Positions 1-9,885 of a stretch of DNA of 64,000 nt are shown in pieces. A model generated the notes under the pieces. The model ran no database searches, was not told the origin of the DNA, and saw only the letters and a list, made by a program, of their open reading frames with translations. Positions within the stretch are counted from its first letter, which is position 1; the number at the start of each line of letters is the position of its first letter. The position numbers and the translations under genes were made by a program. The DNA comes from Piscinibacter sp. (GTDB taxonomy: Bacteria > Pseudomonadota > Gammaproteobacteria > Burkholderiales > Burkholderiaceae_C): the NCBI GenBank assembly GCA_019635485.1, contig JAHBZL010000003.1, positions 105,087 to 169,086 on the forward strand, read 5' to 3'.

Positions 1-35
1 TACAGGTGTATCGGCGCACCGGGGCGTGTCGGATG

Positions 36-869
36 TCACTGCGATGGCCGCCGGCCCCCGGTACAGCGGGGGTGCCCGGCCAGATCGGCCCGCGTGGCGA
101 CCCGGTCGAAGCCGTATCTTTCCAGCAACGCCTGCACGTCCGGACCCTGGTCGTGCCCATGTTCGAGCAGCAGCCATGCGCCAGCGGAGAGCCGGGGTGA
201 CGCGCCGGCGATGATCGCCCGCAGGTCGTCGAGGCCGGACGGGCCGGCCTCGAGGGCCCCCTGAGGCTCGTGGGCCAGAGCGACCAGGTGCGGATCCCCG
301 AGGCGGATGTAGGGCGGGTTCGAGAGGGCCAGGTCGAACTCGCGCCCGGCCAGCGGCTGCCACCACCGCCCCTCCACGAACTCGACCGCCAGCCCGAGCT
401 GCAGCGCATTGCGACGGGCCACGCTCAATGAGCCTGCGCTCACATCGGTGGCGACGACACAGGCCTCGGGAGCGCGCTTCTTGATGGCCAGCGCGATGGC
501 CCCGCTGCCAGTGCCGAGGTCGACGACCCGTGGTGCAGCGGCGGTAGCCCCTTCGCTCAGCAGTTCCAGGGCCCAGTCCACGAGCACTTCGGTGTCCGGG
601 CGCGGCACCAGCACGCGGGCATCGACCTCCAGGCGCAGGCCGTGAAACTCTTTCTCGCCGACCAGGTAGGCCAGTGGCTCGCCGCCGGCACGGCGGCGGA
701 TCTGTTCCTCGTAGTCCGCCGCCGCATCCGCGTCCAGCACGCTGTCGTCATGCGCGATCAGCCAGCTGCGGTCGCGGCCCAGGCGGTGTCCGAGCAGCAG
801 CATTGCGTCCAGCCGGTCCACGCCAGCGCGGCGAGCGGCCGCCAGCGCCGCCGCGATCGTGAGGGTCAC
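36..869 (-). CDS. prmC: Peptide chain release factor N5-glutamine methyltransferase PrmC (HemK)
   Basis: 277 aa, complete. It methylates the Gln of the GGQ motif in release factors, using SAM. An N-terminal helical domain of about 90 residues is followed by a Rossmann methyltransferase with the SAM loop [13 protein letters not shown] (residues 117-129) and the diagnostic NPPY motif (184-187). The GTG start overlaps the prfA stop (GTGA), so the enzyme is translationally coupled to one of its own substrates, the usual arrangement in proteobacteria. Length is normal for the family. The 35 bases beyond the stop hold nothing I can identify. Confidence 0.96.
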   Translation of the reverse strand: MTLTIAAALAAARRAGVDRLDAMLLLGHRLGRDRSWLIAHDDSVLDADAAADYEEQIRRRAGGEPLAYLVGEKEFHGLRLEVDARVLVPRPDTEVLVDWALELLSEGATAAAPRVVDLGTGSGAIALAIKKRAPEACVVATDVSAGSLSVARRNALQLGLAVEFVEGRWWQPLAGREFDLALSNPPYIRLGDPHLVALAHEPQGALEAGPSGLDDLRAIIAGASPRLSAGAWLLLEHGHDQGPDVQALLERYGFDRVATRADLAGHPRCTGGRRPSQ

Positions 870-1948
870 GCGCCGCTCTCCAGCACGGCCAGCTGCTCCG
901 CGGCGCGGGCTGCCTGCAGTGCGCCGATCACTTCGTCGAGGTCACCGTCGACGATCGCCTGCAGCCGGTACAGGGTCAGGTTGATGCGGTGGTCCGTGAG
1001 GCGGCCCTGCGGGAAGTTGTAGGTCCGGATGCGGTCGCTGCGGTCGCCGCTGCCGATGAGGCCCTTGCGCGTCGCGGCCTCCTTGGCCGCCCGCTCGCTG
1101 CGCTCCTTGTCGCGCAGCCGGGCCACCAGCACGGCCATCGCCCTGGCCTTGTTGCGGTGCTGCGAGCGGTCATCCTGGCACTCGGCGACGATGCCTGTCG
1201 GCAGGTGCGTGATGCGGATCGCGCTGTCGGTCTTGTTCACGTGCTGGCCGCCGGCACCGCTGGCGCGGAAGGTGTCGATGCGCAGCTCGGCCGGGTTGAT
1301 CTGCACGTCCTCGGCCTCGTCGGGCTCGGGCAGCACGGCGACCGTGCAGGCGCTGGTGTGGATGCGGCCCTGGGCTTCGGTGGCCGGCACGCGCTGCACG
1401 CGGTGACCGCCGGACTCGAACTTCAGCCGCCCGTAGACGCCGTCGCCCTCGACGCGGATCACCACCTCCTTGTAGCCGCCCAGTTCGCTGGCGCTCTCGG
1501 ACAGGATCTCGGTGCGCCAGCCGCATCGTTCGGCATAACGCAGGTACATGCGCGCCAGGTCGCCGGCGAACAGGGCGGACTCGTCGCCACCCGTGCCGGC
1601 GCGGATCTCGAGGAACGCGTTGCGGACGTCGTCCGGATCGCGCGGCAGCAGTGCTGCTTGCAGCTCGCCGTGCAGGCTCGCCATGTCGGCCTCGGCGGCG
1701 CCGATCTCCTCGCGCGCCAGTTCGGCCATGTCCGGGTCGCCGAGCAGTTCGTGCGCCGCCGCCAAGTCGCGTTCGCGCTGCTCGTAGCGGCGGAAGCGCT
1801 CGACCAGCGATGCGGCCTCGGCATGCTCGCGCGTCAGGTCGCGGAAGCGCTTCATGTCGCCGGCGATCCGGGGGTCGGCGAGTGTCGCGTCCAGCTCGGC
1901 CAGGCGCATCGCGAGGCGTTCGAACTGCTGGCGGAGGGAGTCTTTCAT
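866..1948 (-). CDS. prfA: Peptide chain release factor 1
   Basis: 360 aa, full length. It recognises UAA/UAG stop codons and triggers peptidyl-tRNA hydrolysis on the ribosome. The GGQ catalytic motif is at residues 233-235 inside [10 protein letters not shown]. The codon-recognition tripeptide reads PAT (188-190), the P-x-T type of RF1 rather than the SPF of RF2. An N-terminal coiled-coil region precedes it. It lies 90 bp downstream of hemA and overlaps prmC by 4 bp, so hemA-prfA-prmC is probably one transcript, as in many beta- and gammaproteobacteria. Confidence 0.97.
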   Translation of the reverse strand: MKDSLRQQFERLAMRLAELDATLADPRIAGDMKRFRDLTREHAEAASLVERFRRYEQRERDLAAAHELLGDPDMAELAREEIGAAEADMASLHGELQAALLPRDPDDVRNAFLEIRAGTGGDESALFAGDLARMYLRYAERCGWRTEILSESASELGGYKEVVIRVEGDGVYGRLKFESGGHRVQRVPATEAQGRIHTSACTVAVLPEPDEAEDVQINPAELRIDTFRASGAGGQHVNKTDSAIRITHLPTGIVAECQDDRSQHRNKARAMAVLVARLRDKERSERAAKEAATRKGLIGSGDRSDRIRTYNFPQGRLTDHRINLTLYRLQAIVDGDLDEVIGALQAARAAEQLAVLESGA

Positions 1949-2038
1949 GCGGGGCTCGGTGCGACGGTCGGCGGGCGGCAGGGCAGGCCGCGAAGCGGGA
2001 AGGTGCCGGTCGGGCGACCGGCCGGTCGGCTGGCGCCG

Positions 2039-3322
2039 CTAACGCGGATCGTCGGCCGGGTCGCGCGGGTTCTGGCGCAGGAACAGGCGCGATACCGTGT
2101 GCACGAGCTGCGCGCGCTGTGCGCTGTCGGCCGAATGCAGTTCGGCCAGCGTGCCGTGCAGCATCTTCTGGGTCAGCCCCTTGGAGAGAGCCTCCAGCAC
2201 CGCATCGACATCCTCGCCGCGGGCCAGCATCTTGCGCGCCCGCGCGATCTCGGCCTGCCGCCAGTCGTCCGCCTGGTGGTGCAGGGCCTTGATCAGCGGC
2301 ACGGACTCGCGCTGACCGAGCCAGTGCTCGAAACCCTGGACGCCGGTCTCGATGATCGCCTCGGCCTGCTGCACCGCCGCCTGGCGCTTCTCGCCGGCCG
2401 TCTGCACCAGGGCCGACAGGTCGTCGACGGTGTAGAGGTAGACGTCCGACAGCCGTGCCACCTCCGGTTCGATGTCGCGCGGTACGGCCAGGTCGACCAT
2501 GAACATCGGCCGGTGCTTGCGCTGCTTCAGCGCCCGTTCCACCGCGCCCAGGCCGATGATCGGCAGCGTGCTGGCGGTGCAGGAGATCACGATGTCGAAG
2601 TCGGCCAGCCGGCCCGGCAGGTCGGCCAGGCGCAGCGCCTCGGCACCGAAGCGGCCGGCCAGCTTCTCGCCGCGTTCGAGGGTGCGGTTCGCGACGGCCA
2701 GCGCACGCGGCGAGCGCGCCGCGAAGTGCGTGGCGACCAGCTCGATCATCTCGCCGGCGCCGACGAACAGCACCTTGGTGTCCTTCAGGTCCTCGAACAG
2801 CTGCCCTGCCAGGCGCACCGCGGCGGCGGCCATGCTGATCGAATGGGCGCCGATCTCGGTCGCGGTGCGCACTTCCTTGGCGACTGCGAACGAGCGCTGG
2901 AACATCTGGTGCAGCGTCGTGCCCAGCGTGCCGGCCGAATCGGCCTCGCGCACCGCCTGCTTCATCTGGCCGAGGATCTGCGGTTCGCCCAGCACCATCG
3001 AATCGAGACCGCTGGCGACGCGGAAGGCGTGCCGCGCGGCCGCGCTGCCCTCGAACACGTAGCTGTGCGAGCGCATCGCCTGCGCACTGACGCCGCCGAT
3101 GCCGGCCAGCCAGTCCAGCGTCGGCGCCACGAGCGCCGGGCTGGCGCCGACGTAGACCTCGGTGCGGTTGCAGGTGGAGACGATCGCGACTTCGCCGGTA
3201 CGCTGCAGCCGGTCGCGAAAACCGAGCAAGGTCGGCCCGAGTTGCTCTGGGGCGAACGCAAAACGACCGCGCAGATCCACGGGCGCGGTCGTGTGGTTCA
3301 GGCCCAGGGCGAACACACTCAT
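2039..3322 (-). CDS. hemA: Glutamyl-tRNA reductase
   Basis: 427 aa. First committed step of C5-pathway tetrapyrrole synthesis: it reduces Glu-tRNA(Glu) to glutamate-1-semialdehyde with NADPH. The catalytic Cys is residue 51 ([10 protein letters not shown]). The substrate segment [14 protein letters not shown] and the NADPH-binding VGAGEM loop follow, with a helical dimerisation domain at the C-terminus. It is the first gene of hemA-prfA-prmC. The ATG has no Shine-Dalgarno sequence; a perfect TATAAT lies only 6 nt upstream, which suggests a leaderless mRNA (see separate entry). Confidence 0.97.
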   Translation of the reverse strand: MSVFALGLNHTTAPVDLRGRFAFAPEQLGPTLLGFRDRLQRTGEVAIVSTCNRTEVYVGASPALVAPTLDWLAGIGGVSAQAMRSHSYVFEGSAAARHAFRVASGLDSMVLGEPQILGQMKQAVREADSAGTLGTTLHQMFQRSFAVAKEVRTATEIGAHSISMAAAAVRLAGQLFEDLKDTKVLFVGAGEMIELVATHFAARSPRALAVANRTLERGEKLAGRFGAEALRLADLPGRLADFDIVISCTASTLPIIGLGAVERALKQRKHRPMFMVDLAVPRDIEPEVARLSDVYLYTVDDLSALVQTAGEKRQAAVQQAEAIIETGVQGFEHWLGQRESVPLIKALHHQADDWRQAEIARARKMLARGEDVDAVLEALSKGLTQKMLHGTLAELHSADSAQRAQLVHTVSRLFLRQNPRDPADDPR

Positions 3323-3334
3323 GGGCGGATTATA
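3323..3334 (-). promoter_or_regulatory. Putative leaderless hemA promoter (-10 TATAAT)
   Basis: On the minus strand TATAAT (3334-3329) is followed by CCGCCC and then the hemA ATG (A at 3322). A normal start point 7 nt after the -10 would fall on the A of the start codon. No convincing -35 hexamer is present 16-18 bp upstream. Confidence 0.55.
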
Positions 3335-3414
3335 AAATTCGGCCTCGCCGGCCGGGGCCGGATGGCCTTGATTCTCCTCAAGGCGCGGGACCCGGCGTTT
3401 CCGAGGACCTGCAC

Positions 3415-3696
3415 GTGGGCCCGCTCGACGCGCTCTGGCACCTGCTGAACTTCTTCGCGCCGGCGGTCGGCGTCGGCCTGATCACGGCCGGCCTGGCCAA
3501 GCTGGTCTGGTTCCGGCTGCTGCGCGGCACCAGCTGGTGGCGGCTCGGCCTCTGGGCCAGCGGGGCCTGTGCCGTCGCATTGCTGGCTGCGTTGGTGCTG
3601 TTCGGCCGCGACGGCAAGATGGCCGGCTACGGCCTGATGCTGGCCGCCTGCGCCCTGGCGCTGTGGTGGGCCGGCCTGCGCCGCCCTCCGGGTTAG
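3415..3696 (+). CDS. Small membrane protein, unknown function
   Basis: 93 aa beginning with GTG, preceded by GAGGA 8 nt upstream. Three hydrophobic segments can be seen: about residues 10-27, 43-62 and 71-86. Between the first two lies a basic, Trp-rich loop ([11 protein letters not shown]). This predicts an inner-membrane protein with no enzymatic motif. It is transcribed away from hemA and meets miaB tail to tail, the two stop codons sharing bases (3693-3696). I do not recognise a named family. Confidence 0.7.
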   Translation: MGPLDALWHLLNFFAPAVGVGLITAGLAKLVWFRLLRGTSWWRLGLWASGACAVALLAALVLFGRDGKMAGYGLMLAACALALWWAGLRRPPG

Positions 3697-5045
3697 GCCG
3701 CCACCGATTCCGCCACGACCACCTCGCCACGCAGCGAATGCGGGTAGGCGGTCGTGATCGTCACGTCGACCATCGCGCCGACCAGGCGGGCCGGGCCGGC
3801 GAAATTGACGATGCGGTTGCATTCCGTGCGGCCCATCAGTTCGGCCGGGTCGCGCCGCGACGGCCCTTCGACCAGGATGCGCTGCACCGTGCCCACGCGC
3901 GACTGCCCGATGCGTCGCGCATTCGTCTCGATGGCCGCCTGCAGTTCCTGCAGCCGCGCGAGCTTGACCGCCTGCGGCGTGTCGTCGGCCAGGTTCGCGG
4001 CCGGCGTGCCCGGGCGCGGGCTGAAGACGAAGCTGAAGCTGGCGTCGAAGCCGATCTCCTCGATCAGCCGCATCGTGCGCGCGTGGTCGTCCGCCGTCTC
4101 GCCGGGAAAACCGACGATGAAGTCGCTCGACAGGCTGATCTGCGGCCGCACCGTGCGCAGCTTGCGGATCGTGCTCTTGTATTCCATCGCGGTGTAGCCG
4201 CGCTTCATCGCCATCAGGATGCGGTCGCTGCCGTGCTGCACCGGCAGGTGCAGGTGGCTGACCAGCTTCGGGATGCGGCCATAGGCCTCGACGAGCCGCT
4301 GGCCGAACTCGTTTGGGTGGCTGGTCGTGTAGCGGATGCGCTCGATGCCGGGGATCTCGGCCACGTACTCGAGCAGCAGCGCGAAGTCCGCCAGCTCGGC
4401 GGTCTCGCCCATGCGCCCGCGGTAGGCGTTGACGTTCTGGCCGAGCAGCGTCACTTCCTTCACGCCGAGGTCCGCCAGCCCGGCGACCTCGGTCAGCACG
4501 TCCTCGAACGGGCGCGAAACCTCCTCGCCGCGGGTGTACGGCACCACGCAGTAGCTGCAGTACTTCGAGCAGCCTTCCATCACCGACACGAAGGCGCTCG
4601 GCCCTTCGCGGCGCGCCGGCGGCAGGTGGTCGAACTTCTCGATCTCCGGGAAGCTGATGTCGACCTGCGGCCGCCGCTGCTGCGTGCGCCGCGCGATCAG
4701 GTCGGGCAGGCGGTGCAGCGTCTGCGGGCCGAACACCACGTCGACGTAGGGCGCCCGCTCGACGATTGCCGCGCCCTCCTGGCTCGCGACACAGCCGCCG
4801 ACGCCGATCAGCACCCCCTTGTCCTTCAGGTGCTTGACGCGGCCGAGGTCGCTGAAGACCTTCTCCTGCGCCTTCTCGCGCACCGAGCAGGTGTTGAACA
4901 GCACCAGGTCGGCCTGTTCCACGTCATCGGTCTTCTCGTAGCCGGCGGCCGCGTGCAGCACGTCGACCATCTTGTCCGAGTCGTACTCGTTCATCTGGCA
5001 GCCAAAGGTCTTGATGAAGACCTTCGGCGCGGTCTTGCCCGTCAT
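3693..5045 (-). CDS. miaB: tRNA-2-methylthio-N6-dimethylallyladenosine synthase
   Basis: Radical-SAM methylthiotransferase acting on i6A37 of tRNAs reading UNN codons; about 450 aa. The N-terminal UPF0004 domain carries three cluster Cys ([28 protein letters not shown]). The SAM cluster motif is CSKYCSYC, followed by VPYTRG. A TRAM RNA-binding domain ends the protein. A GTG-initiated frame begins 51 bp upstream, but MTGKTAPKV at 5045 follows a purine-rich GGGAGAACG, fits the family start, and is chosen here. Confidence 0.96.
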   Translation of the reverse strand: MTGKTAPKVFIKTFGCQMNEYDSDKMVDVLHAAAGYEKTDDVEQADLVLFNTCSVREKAQEKVFSDLGRVKHLKDKGVLIGVGGCVASQEGAAIVERAPYVDVVFGPQTLHRLPDLIARRTQQRRPQVDISFPEIEKFDHLPPARREGPSAFVSVMEGCSKYCSYCVVPYTRGEEVSRPFEDVLTEVAGLADLGVKEVTLLGQNVNAYRGRMGETAELADFALLLEYVAEIPGIERIRYTTSHPNEFGQRLVEAYGRIPKLVSHLHLPVQHGSDRILMAMKRGYTAMEYKSTIRKLRTVRPQISLSSDFIVGFPGETADDHARTMRLIEEIGFDASFSFVFSPRPGTPAANLADDTPQAVKLARLQELQAAIETNARRIGQSRVGTVQRILVEGPSRRDPAELMGRTECNRIVNFAGPARLVGAMVDVTITTAYPHSLRGEVVVAESVAA

Positions 5046-5064
5046 GGCGTTCTCCCGGGGAACG

Positions 5065-5442
5065 TCAGGGCTTGGACCAGGCCTGCGCGACCGCATCGAA
5101 GCGCCAGCTGCCCGCTTCCTTCGCGCTGGTCGGCCACGGCTTCTTCGCCGCCTCGGCCTCGCTCAGGATCCAGACCTCGCGCAGCAGGCCCTGCGGGTCG
5201 ACCGTGTAGTGCACCAGGAACTTCTGCCCGGCCAGCGACGCGGGCATCTTGACCAGGTTGTCGATGCCGCGCACCCGGGCGCCGGCACCCAGGCGCGCCG
5301 CCTGCCCGTTGATCTGCACGTCGGGTGCGGCGCCGACGACCAGCTCGCCGCGCAGTGCGTCGGCGGGGAAGTGGCGCAGGGACTGGGCGGACGCGCCCAT
5401 GGCGAAAACGGCCGCGAACGCGGCGATGAGACAGCGGAACAT
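5065..5442 (-). CDS. Exported protein, unknown function
   Basis: 125 aa. The N-terminus [20 protein letters not shown] is a clean Sec signal peptide with a probable AxA-type cleavage after about residue 19, so the mature protein is periplasmic, about 106 aa. The mature part has no Cys and no catalytic motif I recognise; the segment [17 protein letters not shown] resembles a beta-strand core. It lies 19 bp upstream of the miaB start and may be cotranscribed with it. A TAGAAT at 5478-5473 could serve as the -10. A longer in-frame ORF extends upstream but would bury the signal peptide. Confidence 0.72.
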   Translation of the reverse strand: MFRCLIAAFAAVFAMGASAQSLRHFPADALRGELVVGAAPDVQINGQAARLGAGARVRGIDNLVKMPASLAGQKFLVHYTVDPQGLLREVWILSEAEAAKKPWPTSAKEAGSWRFDAVAQAWSKP

Positions 5443-5477
5443 GGTGTAGATCCAGTGGCTGCGAGGAAACCGCGATT

Positions 5478-6782
5478 CTATCGGCCACCCCCGGGCGCCG
5501 ACGGCCCGGTCTCCCCTTGTGCCGCGGCGCGTTCGAGCAGGAACTCGCGCTCGCGGGCGTTGCGTGCCAGGGCCGCCGCACGCTCGAACTCGGCGCGCGC
5601 CTCGCTGCGGCGCCCGAGCCGGGCCAGCAGGTCGCCGCGCACGCTGGGCAGCCAGTGGTAGCTCTGCAGGGCCGGCACCTCGCGCAGCGCGTCGACCAGC
5701 GCGAGCCCCTCCGCCGGGCCGAAGGCCATCGCGACCGCGACCGCGCGGTTGAGCTCCACCACCGGTGACGGCGACACCTGCGCCAGCGCGTCGTACAGCG
5801 CGACGATGCGCGGCCACTCGGTGCGCTCGGCGACCGGCGCGCGCGCGTGGCAAGCGGCGATCGCAGCCTGCAGCGCATACGGGCCGAGCCCGCCGCCGAG
5901 CGCCTCGGCACGCTCGAGCGCCACCAGGCCACGGCGGATCAGCAGGCGGTCCCAGCGCGTGCGGTCCTGCTCGAGCAGCAGCACCGGCCGCCCCTGGGCG
6001 TCCAGCCGGGCGGCGGCGCGCGAGGCCTGCAGCTCGAGCAGCGCCACCAGGCCGTGCACTTCGGACTCGTCCGGCGCCAGCCCGGCGAGGATGCGCGCCA
6101 GGCGCAGCGCCTCGTCGCAGAGTTCCGTGCGCATCCAGTCGTCACCGGCCGTGGCGGTGTAGCCCTCGTTGAAGATCAGGTAGATCACCTCGAGCACCGA
6201 GGCGAGCCGGGCCGCCAGCGCGTCGCCGCGCGGCAGCTCGAACGGCACGCGCGCCTCGGCCAGCGTGCGCTTGGCGCGCACGATGCGCTGCGCGACGGTC
6301 GGCTCCGCCACCAGGTAGGCGCGCGCGATCTCCTGCGTCGTCAGCCCGCCGAGCAGGCGCAGCGTCAGCGCGACCCGGGCCTCGGTCGAGAGCACCGGGT
6401 GGCAGGCGGTGAAGATCAGGCGCAGCAGGTCGTCGCCGATCACGTCGGCACGGGCCGCGTCCAGGCCGTCGACGAAGTCCGGCACGACCAGCGCCTCCTG
6501 GGCCTCGAGGTCGTGGCCGATCTCCTCGTGCTTGCGCGCCAGCATCTGCTGGCGGCGCAGGTGGTCGAGCGCGCGATGCTTCGCGGTGGCCATCAGCCAG
6601 GCGCCCGGGTTGTCCGGCAGGCCCTCGGCCGGCCAGTGCTCGAGTGCCGCGACGAGCGCGTCCTGCGCGAGTTCCTCGGCCAGACCGACGTCGCGGGTCA
6701 GGCGGGCGACGCCGGCAACGATCTTCGCCGCCTCGATGCGCCAGACCGCCTGCACGGCCTCGTGCGTGGGGCTGGTCGTCAC
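5478..6782 (-). CDS. ECF sigma factor of the ECF42 type (DUF6596, C-terminal TPR-like extension)
   Basis: 434 aa, more than twice a standard ECF sigma factor. Sigma-2 region: LAEELAQDALVAALEHW and the promoter-melting helix around MATAKHRALDHLRR. Sigma-4 region: LTLRLLGGLTTQEIARAYL, then the HTH segment EPTVAQRIVRAKRTL. The remaining roughly 220 aa is a conserved helical DUF6596/TPR-like part. This architecture with adjacent DGPF/YCII genes is the hallmark of ECF42; such sigma factors have no anti-sigma factor and the C-terminal extension is thought to control activity. Two YCII genes lie directly upstream on the same strand. The start is GTG. Confidence 0.9.
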   Translation of the reverse strand: MTTSPTHEAVQAVWRIEAAKIVAGVARLTRDVGLAEELAQDALVAALEHWPAEGLPDNPGAWLMATAKHRALDHLRRQQMLARKHEEIGHDLEAQEALVVPDFVDGLDAARADVIGDDLLRLIFTACHPVLSTEARVALTLRLLGGLTTQEIARAYLVAEPTVAQRIVRAKRTLAEARVPFELPRGDALAARLASVLEVIYLIFNEGYTATAGDDWMRTELCDEALRLARILAGLAPDESEVHGLVALLELQASRAAARLDAQGRPVLLLEQDRTRWDRLLIRRGLVALERAEALGGGLGPYALQAAIAACHARAPVAERTEWPRIVALYDALAQVSPSPVVELNRAVAVAMAFGPAEGLALVDALREVPALQSYHWLPSVRGDLLARLGRRSEARAEFERAAALARNAREREFLLERAAAQGETGPSAPGGGR

Positions 6783-6887
6783 GGCACGCTGTCGTTGGAG
6801 AAGCCGGGTTCAGACGAACAGCGCGCCACGTCCTTCACCGGACGGTCGACGAAGATCTGCTCGTGCATCGCCTGTTCTCCTGAGCGC

Positions 6888-7304
6888 TCAGCGGGCGGCC
6901 GCCGGCGCGATATCACGGAAGCGCCCGGCCGCCGCGCTGGGCCCGAAATCCTCCAGCTCGAACAGCTGCCGTATCTCGATCTCGCAGGCGGCGCCCTCGA
7001 ACGGCGCCGGAAAGCGACGCGTCCACTCGAGCGCCTCTTCCCGCGAGCGCACCTGGATCAGCGTGTAGGCGGCCGCCAGCTCCTTTGTCTCGGGGAACGG
7101 GCCGTCCACCACCTGGCGCCGCCCGTCGGCGTCGAAGCGGATGCGCCAGCCCCTGCCGCTGGGCTGCAGTCCGGCCGCGTCCAGCAGCACGCCGGCGCGT
7201 GCCAGCTGCTCGTGGTAGTCCGCCATCGCGGCGGTCAGGGTCTCGCGCGGCAGCACCCCCGCCTCGCTGTCGGCGTTCGCCTTCACGATGATCATGTAGC
7301 GCAT
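6888..7304 (-). CDS. YCII/DGPF-domain protein linked to the ECF sigma factor
   Basis: 138 aa with the YCII (ferredoxin-like dimer) fold. It starts MRYMIIVKANADSE and carries the family signature VVDGPFPETKELAAAYTLIQV. AGGA lies about 8 nt before the ATG at 7304; longer ORF versions upstream are artefacts. The last third is longer than in minimal YCII proteins. It lies between a second YCII gene and the ECF42 sigma gene in one minus-strand array, so it is probably part of that regulon or signalling unit. The biochemical role of DGPF proteins is not established. Confidence 0.88.
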   Translation of the reverse strand: MRYMIIVKANADSEAGVLPRETLTAAMADYHEQLARAGVLLDAAGLQPSGRGWRIRFDADGRRQVVDGPFPETKELAAAYTLIQVRSREEALEWTRRFPAPFEGAACEIEIRQLFELEDFGPSAAAGRFRDIAPAAAR

Positions 7305-7408
7305 GGGTCGGGTCCTTTCCTTGGGGTCGGAGGCGCGGCGGCCGGCGGCGGCCGCGGGACTTCCTGCCTGCACGACGATCGGCGCGGGCGGACTTCGACA
7401 GGTGGCGC

Positions 7409-7762
7409 CTATTCGTAGCAGGGCCCGGTGGCCCGCACCTCGACGTCGCACCACTGCGCGGCCGGGCAGCGCGCCGCGATCGCGAGAGCCTCCTCGCGGC
7501 TGTCGCAGTCGAGCAGGAAGAACCCGCCGACCATCTCCTTGGCCTCGGCAAACGGCCCGTCGAGCACCTGTGCACGGCCGCCGCGCACGCTGACGCGGGT
7601 CGCCTTGTCCTGCGACTGCAGCGACTCGACCGCGCGCAGCTTGCCCTCGGAGCGCAGCGCTTCCGCGAACCGGACCATGCTGTCGAAGGCCTCGTGGCCC
7701 TCGGCCGCGGTGCGCGTGGCGCGCTGGCCGACCGGCTCGACGATCAGCAACATGTAGGACAT
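7409..7762 (-). CDS. YCII/DGPF-domain protein linked to the ECF sigma factor
   Basis: 117 aa, start MSYMLLIVEPVGQR at 7762 with a near-ideal GGAGGTGA ribosome site. It holds the canonical VLDGPFAEAKEMVGGFFLL motif followed by the RCPAAQW segment typical of YCII proteins. First gene of the YCII-YCII-ECF42 array, so the array's promoter should be in 7763-7888, though I see no strong consensus there. Only moderately similar to its neighbour, so an old rather than recent duplication. Confidence 0.88.
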   Translation of the reverse strand: MSYMLLIVEPVGQRATRTAAEGHEAFDSMVRFAEALRSEGKLRAVESLQSQDKATRVSVRGGRAQVLDGPFAEAKEMVGGFFLLDCDSREEALAIAARCPAAQWCDVEVRATGPCYE

Positions 7763-7891
7763 CGTCACCTCCAGTGTCGAAGGGGCGACGCTAACGCAAA
7801 ACGGGCTGGGCGCTGCGGGTGGGGTGGCCGCCGCCGCGGGAGCCCCGATCTCGACGCCCGCCCGGCAGAAAAGAAGCGCCTCGGCCAATGA

Positions 7892-7924
7892 AAAGGCTTG
7901 CAGGTCGCTGAACCTGCAAGCCTT
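7892..7924 (-). terminator. Rho-independent terminator after tRNA-Met
   Basis: Perfect 13-bp inverted repeat AAGGCTTGCAGGT / ACCTGCAAGCCTT with a 6-nt loop. On the minus strand it is followed by TTTTC, placed 9 nt past the tRNA CCA end. Confidence 0.85.
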
Positions 7925-7932
7925 CTCGGTGT

Positions 7933-8009
<77 letters not shown>

Positions 8010-8019
8010 TGAGCCCGCG

Positions 8020-8025
8020 ATTATA
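8020..8025 (-). promoter_or_regulatory. -10 box of the tRNA-Met gene
   Basis: TATAAT on the minus strand ends 10 nt before the tRNA 5' end, giving a predicted leader of only about 4 nt. The same AT-rich island (8020-8027) contains TTATAT/TATATC on the plus strand, which could serve ftsY. Confidence 0.55.
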
Positions 8026-8069
8026 TCTGCGTCCGGGAGGTCGGGTCGTGCCAGGCCACCGCTCCCGAG

Positions 8070-9125
8070 ATGTTCAGCTTCTTCAAGAAAAAGTCCCCCG
8101 CGCCCGCCGACGCCGCTCCCCAGGTTGCGCCTCAGCCCGCACCCGTGGACGCCGCATCCGCTGCCGCCGTGGTGGCGCCCGCTGCCCAGGTCGAGACTGC
8201 GCCGGAAGCCGAGCGCGCGAGCTGGTTCAGCCGCCTGCGGCAGGGCCTGCGCCGCACCGGCAGCGGCATCGCCCAGGTCTTCACCGGGACGCAGATCGAC
8301 GACGCCCTGTACGACGAGCTCGAAGCCGCGCTGTTGATGGCCGACACCGGCGTGTCCGCCAGCGCGCACCTGCTGTCCGACCTGAAGCGACGCGTCAAGG
8401 ACCGCAAGGCCACCGATCCATCAGCCGTCAAGGCGCTGCTGGCCGACGCCATCACCGAACTGCTCGAGCCGCTGCAGCGCCCGCTCGTGATCGGCGAGCA
8501 CCGGCCCACGGTGATCATGGTGGTCGGGGTCAACGGGGCGGGCAAGACCACCAGCATCGGCAAGCTCACGCGCCATCTGGCCGACGGCGGGCAGAAGGTG
8601 CTGCTGGCCGCGGCCGACACCTTTCGCGCAGCGGCGCGCGAGCAGCTGGCCGTCTGGGCCGACCGCAACCGGGTCGAGATCGTCGCGCAGGCGGGCGGCG
8701 ACCCGGCGGCCGTCACCTTCGATGCCGTGGTGGCGGGCAAGTCGCGCGGCTGCGACGTCGTGATCGCCGACACCGCCGGTCGCCTGACCACGCAGGCGCA
8801 CCTGATGGACGAGCTGAAGAAGATCCGCCGCGTGATCGGCAAGGCGCAGGAAGGCGCCCCGCACGAAGTGCTGCTGGTCGTCGACGGCAACACCGGCCAG
8901 AACGCGCTGGCGCAGGTGCAGGCCTTCGACGCGGCGCTGCAGCTGACGGGGCTCGTGATCACCAAGCTCGACGGCACCGCCAAGGGCGGCGTGCTGGCCG
9001 CGCTGGCCTTGTGGGCGCGCTCGCGTGCGGCACCGCTGCCGGTCTATTTCATCGGCGTGGGCGAGAAGCTGGAGGACCTGCAGACCTTCGACGCGCGCGA
9101 GTTCGCGCGCGCGTTGCTCGACTAG
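8070..9125 (+). CDS. ftsY: Signal recognition particle receptor FtsY
   Basis: 351 aa SRP GTPase docking ribosome-SRP complexes at the inner membrane. A variable Ala/Pro-rich N-terminal A region (about residues 6-50) precedes the N domain and the G domain. The G domain has the P-loop GVNGAGKTTSIGKL, DTAGR and the TKLDGTAKGG specificity motif. The A region is short and Ala-rich rather than strongly acidic as in E. coli. It starts MFSFFKKKSPAP, diverges from tRNA-Met, and meets the DUF2726 gene tail to tail across 21 bp. Confidence 0.96.
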   Translation: MFSFFKKKSPAPADAAPQVAPQPAPVDAASAAAVVAPAAQVETAPEAERASWFSRLRQGLRRTGSGIAQVFTGTQIDDALYDELEAALLMADTGVSASAHLLSDLKRRVKDRKATDPSAVKALLADAITELLEPLQRPLVIGEHRPTVIMVVGVNGAGKTTSIGKLTRHLADGGQKVLLAAADTFRAAAREQLAVWADRNRVEIVAQAGGDPAAVTFDAVVAGKSRGCDVVIADTAGRLTTQAHLMDELKKIRRVIGKAQEGAPHEVLLVVDGNTGQNALAQVQAFDAALQLTGLVITKLDGTAKGGVLAALALWARSRAAPLPVYFIGVGEKLEDLQTFDAREFARALLD

Positions 9126-9146
9126 GTGCTGCGCCGGCGCGCGCGT

Positions 9147-9857
9147 TCAGCGCTCGCGCTTGCCCTGCTGTAGCGGCGCCGGCCCCGAGTTGAAGTCGTC
9201 GAACCAGGTCGACGGTGGCGGTTCGCGGACCTCGATCATCTCGTCGCCGGAGGAGTCGCGGCCCGGCTCGTCCAGCGGCGTTGGCCGGGACGGGCGGACG
9301 CGGGTGTCGGCGATCGGCTCGGGCACCGGCGTGCCGGCTTCCGGGGCGGGCTTGCGGGGCATCACCATCTCGCGTGCCGCCTCGGTCGACGGCAGCGCGT
9401 TTTCGATCCAGACGTGCATCGGGATGCCGGCGGACCGGAGCACCCGGGCCATGCGCTGCTGGCGCTTGCGCCCGCGTTCGCTGAGCTTCTCGGCCGGGGG
9501 CTGGATCGTGATGACGGCCAGCACCTCGGAACTCATGTCGCACAGCACGAGGTCGGCGCACTGGTTGCCGAGCCGACGCAGCCATTCGGCGTAGGAGTGG
9601 CGTGTCGGCACCTTGAGGAATCGGGCGAGCGGCACCTGCGCCAGGATCATGTAGCCCGGCACGGCGCGCGACAGGATGTTGTAGCCCAGCCGCTCTGCCG
9701 AAGTCAGCACGCGCGTGGCGGTCGGCGGCCAGCCGGCCACCGTATCGATGCGGGCGTCGCTGCCGCGCGTGTCGGTCTTGCGGCTGCCGCGCTGACGCAG
9801 CCACAGCAGACCCAGCGCCGCCACGACGACGATCGCAACGATCAGCCACAGCTCCAT
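9147..9857 (-). CDS. DUF2726 membrane-anchored protein
   Basis: 236 aa. One N-terminal transmembrane helix (about residues 3-20) is followed by a DUF2726 region (about 45-150). That region has a restriction-endonuclease-like pattern of charged positions, including ADLVLCDMSSEVLAVITI and the conserved GIPMHVW. The C-terminal 70 aa is Pro-rich and probably disordered. Function unknown; the family occurs as single-TM proteins in betaproteobacteria. It lies 28 bp downstream of ffh and may be cotranscribed with it. Confidence 0.75.
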   Translation of the reverse strand: MELWLIVAIVVVAALGLLWLRQRGSRKTDTRGSDARIDTVAGWPPTATRVLTSAERLGYNILSRAVPGYMILAQVPLARFLKVPTRHSYAEWLRRLGNQCADLVLCDMSSEVLAVITIQPPAEKLSERGRKRQQRMARVLRSAGIPMHVWIENALPSTEAAREMVMPRKPAPEAGTPVPEPIADTRVRPSRPTPLDEPGRDSSGDEMIEVREPPPSTWFDDFNSGPAPLQQGKRER

Positions 9858-9885
9858 TGCGTGTTCTCGCTCGTCCGGGGCCGCC

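Noticed and set aside
989-3448. 819-aa plus-strand ORF antisense to prfA and hemA
   Set aside because: High GC content makes long antisense ORFs common; the sequence is Gln/Arg/Leu-rich without motifs, while prfA and hemA on the other strand have complete families.
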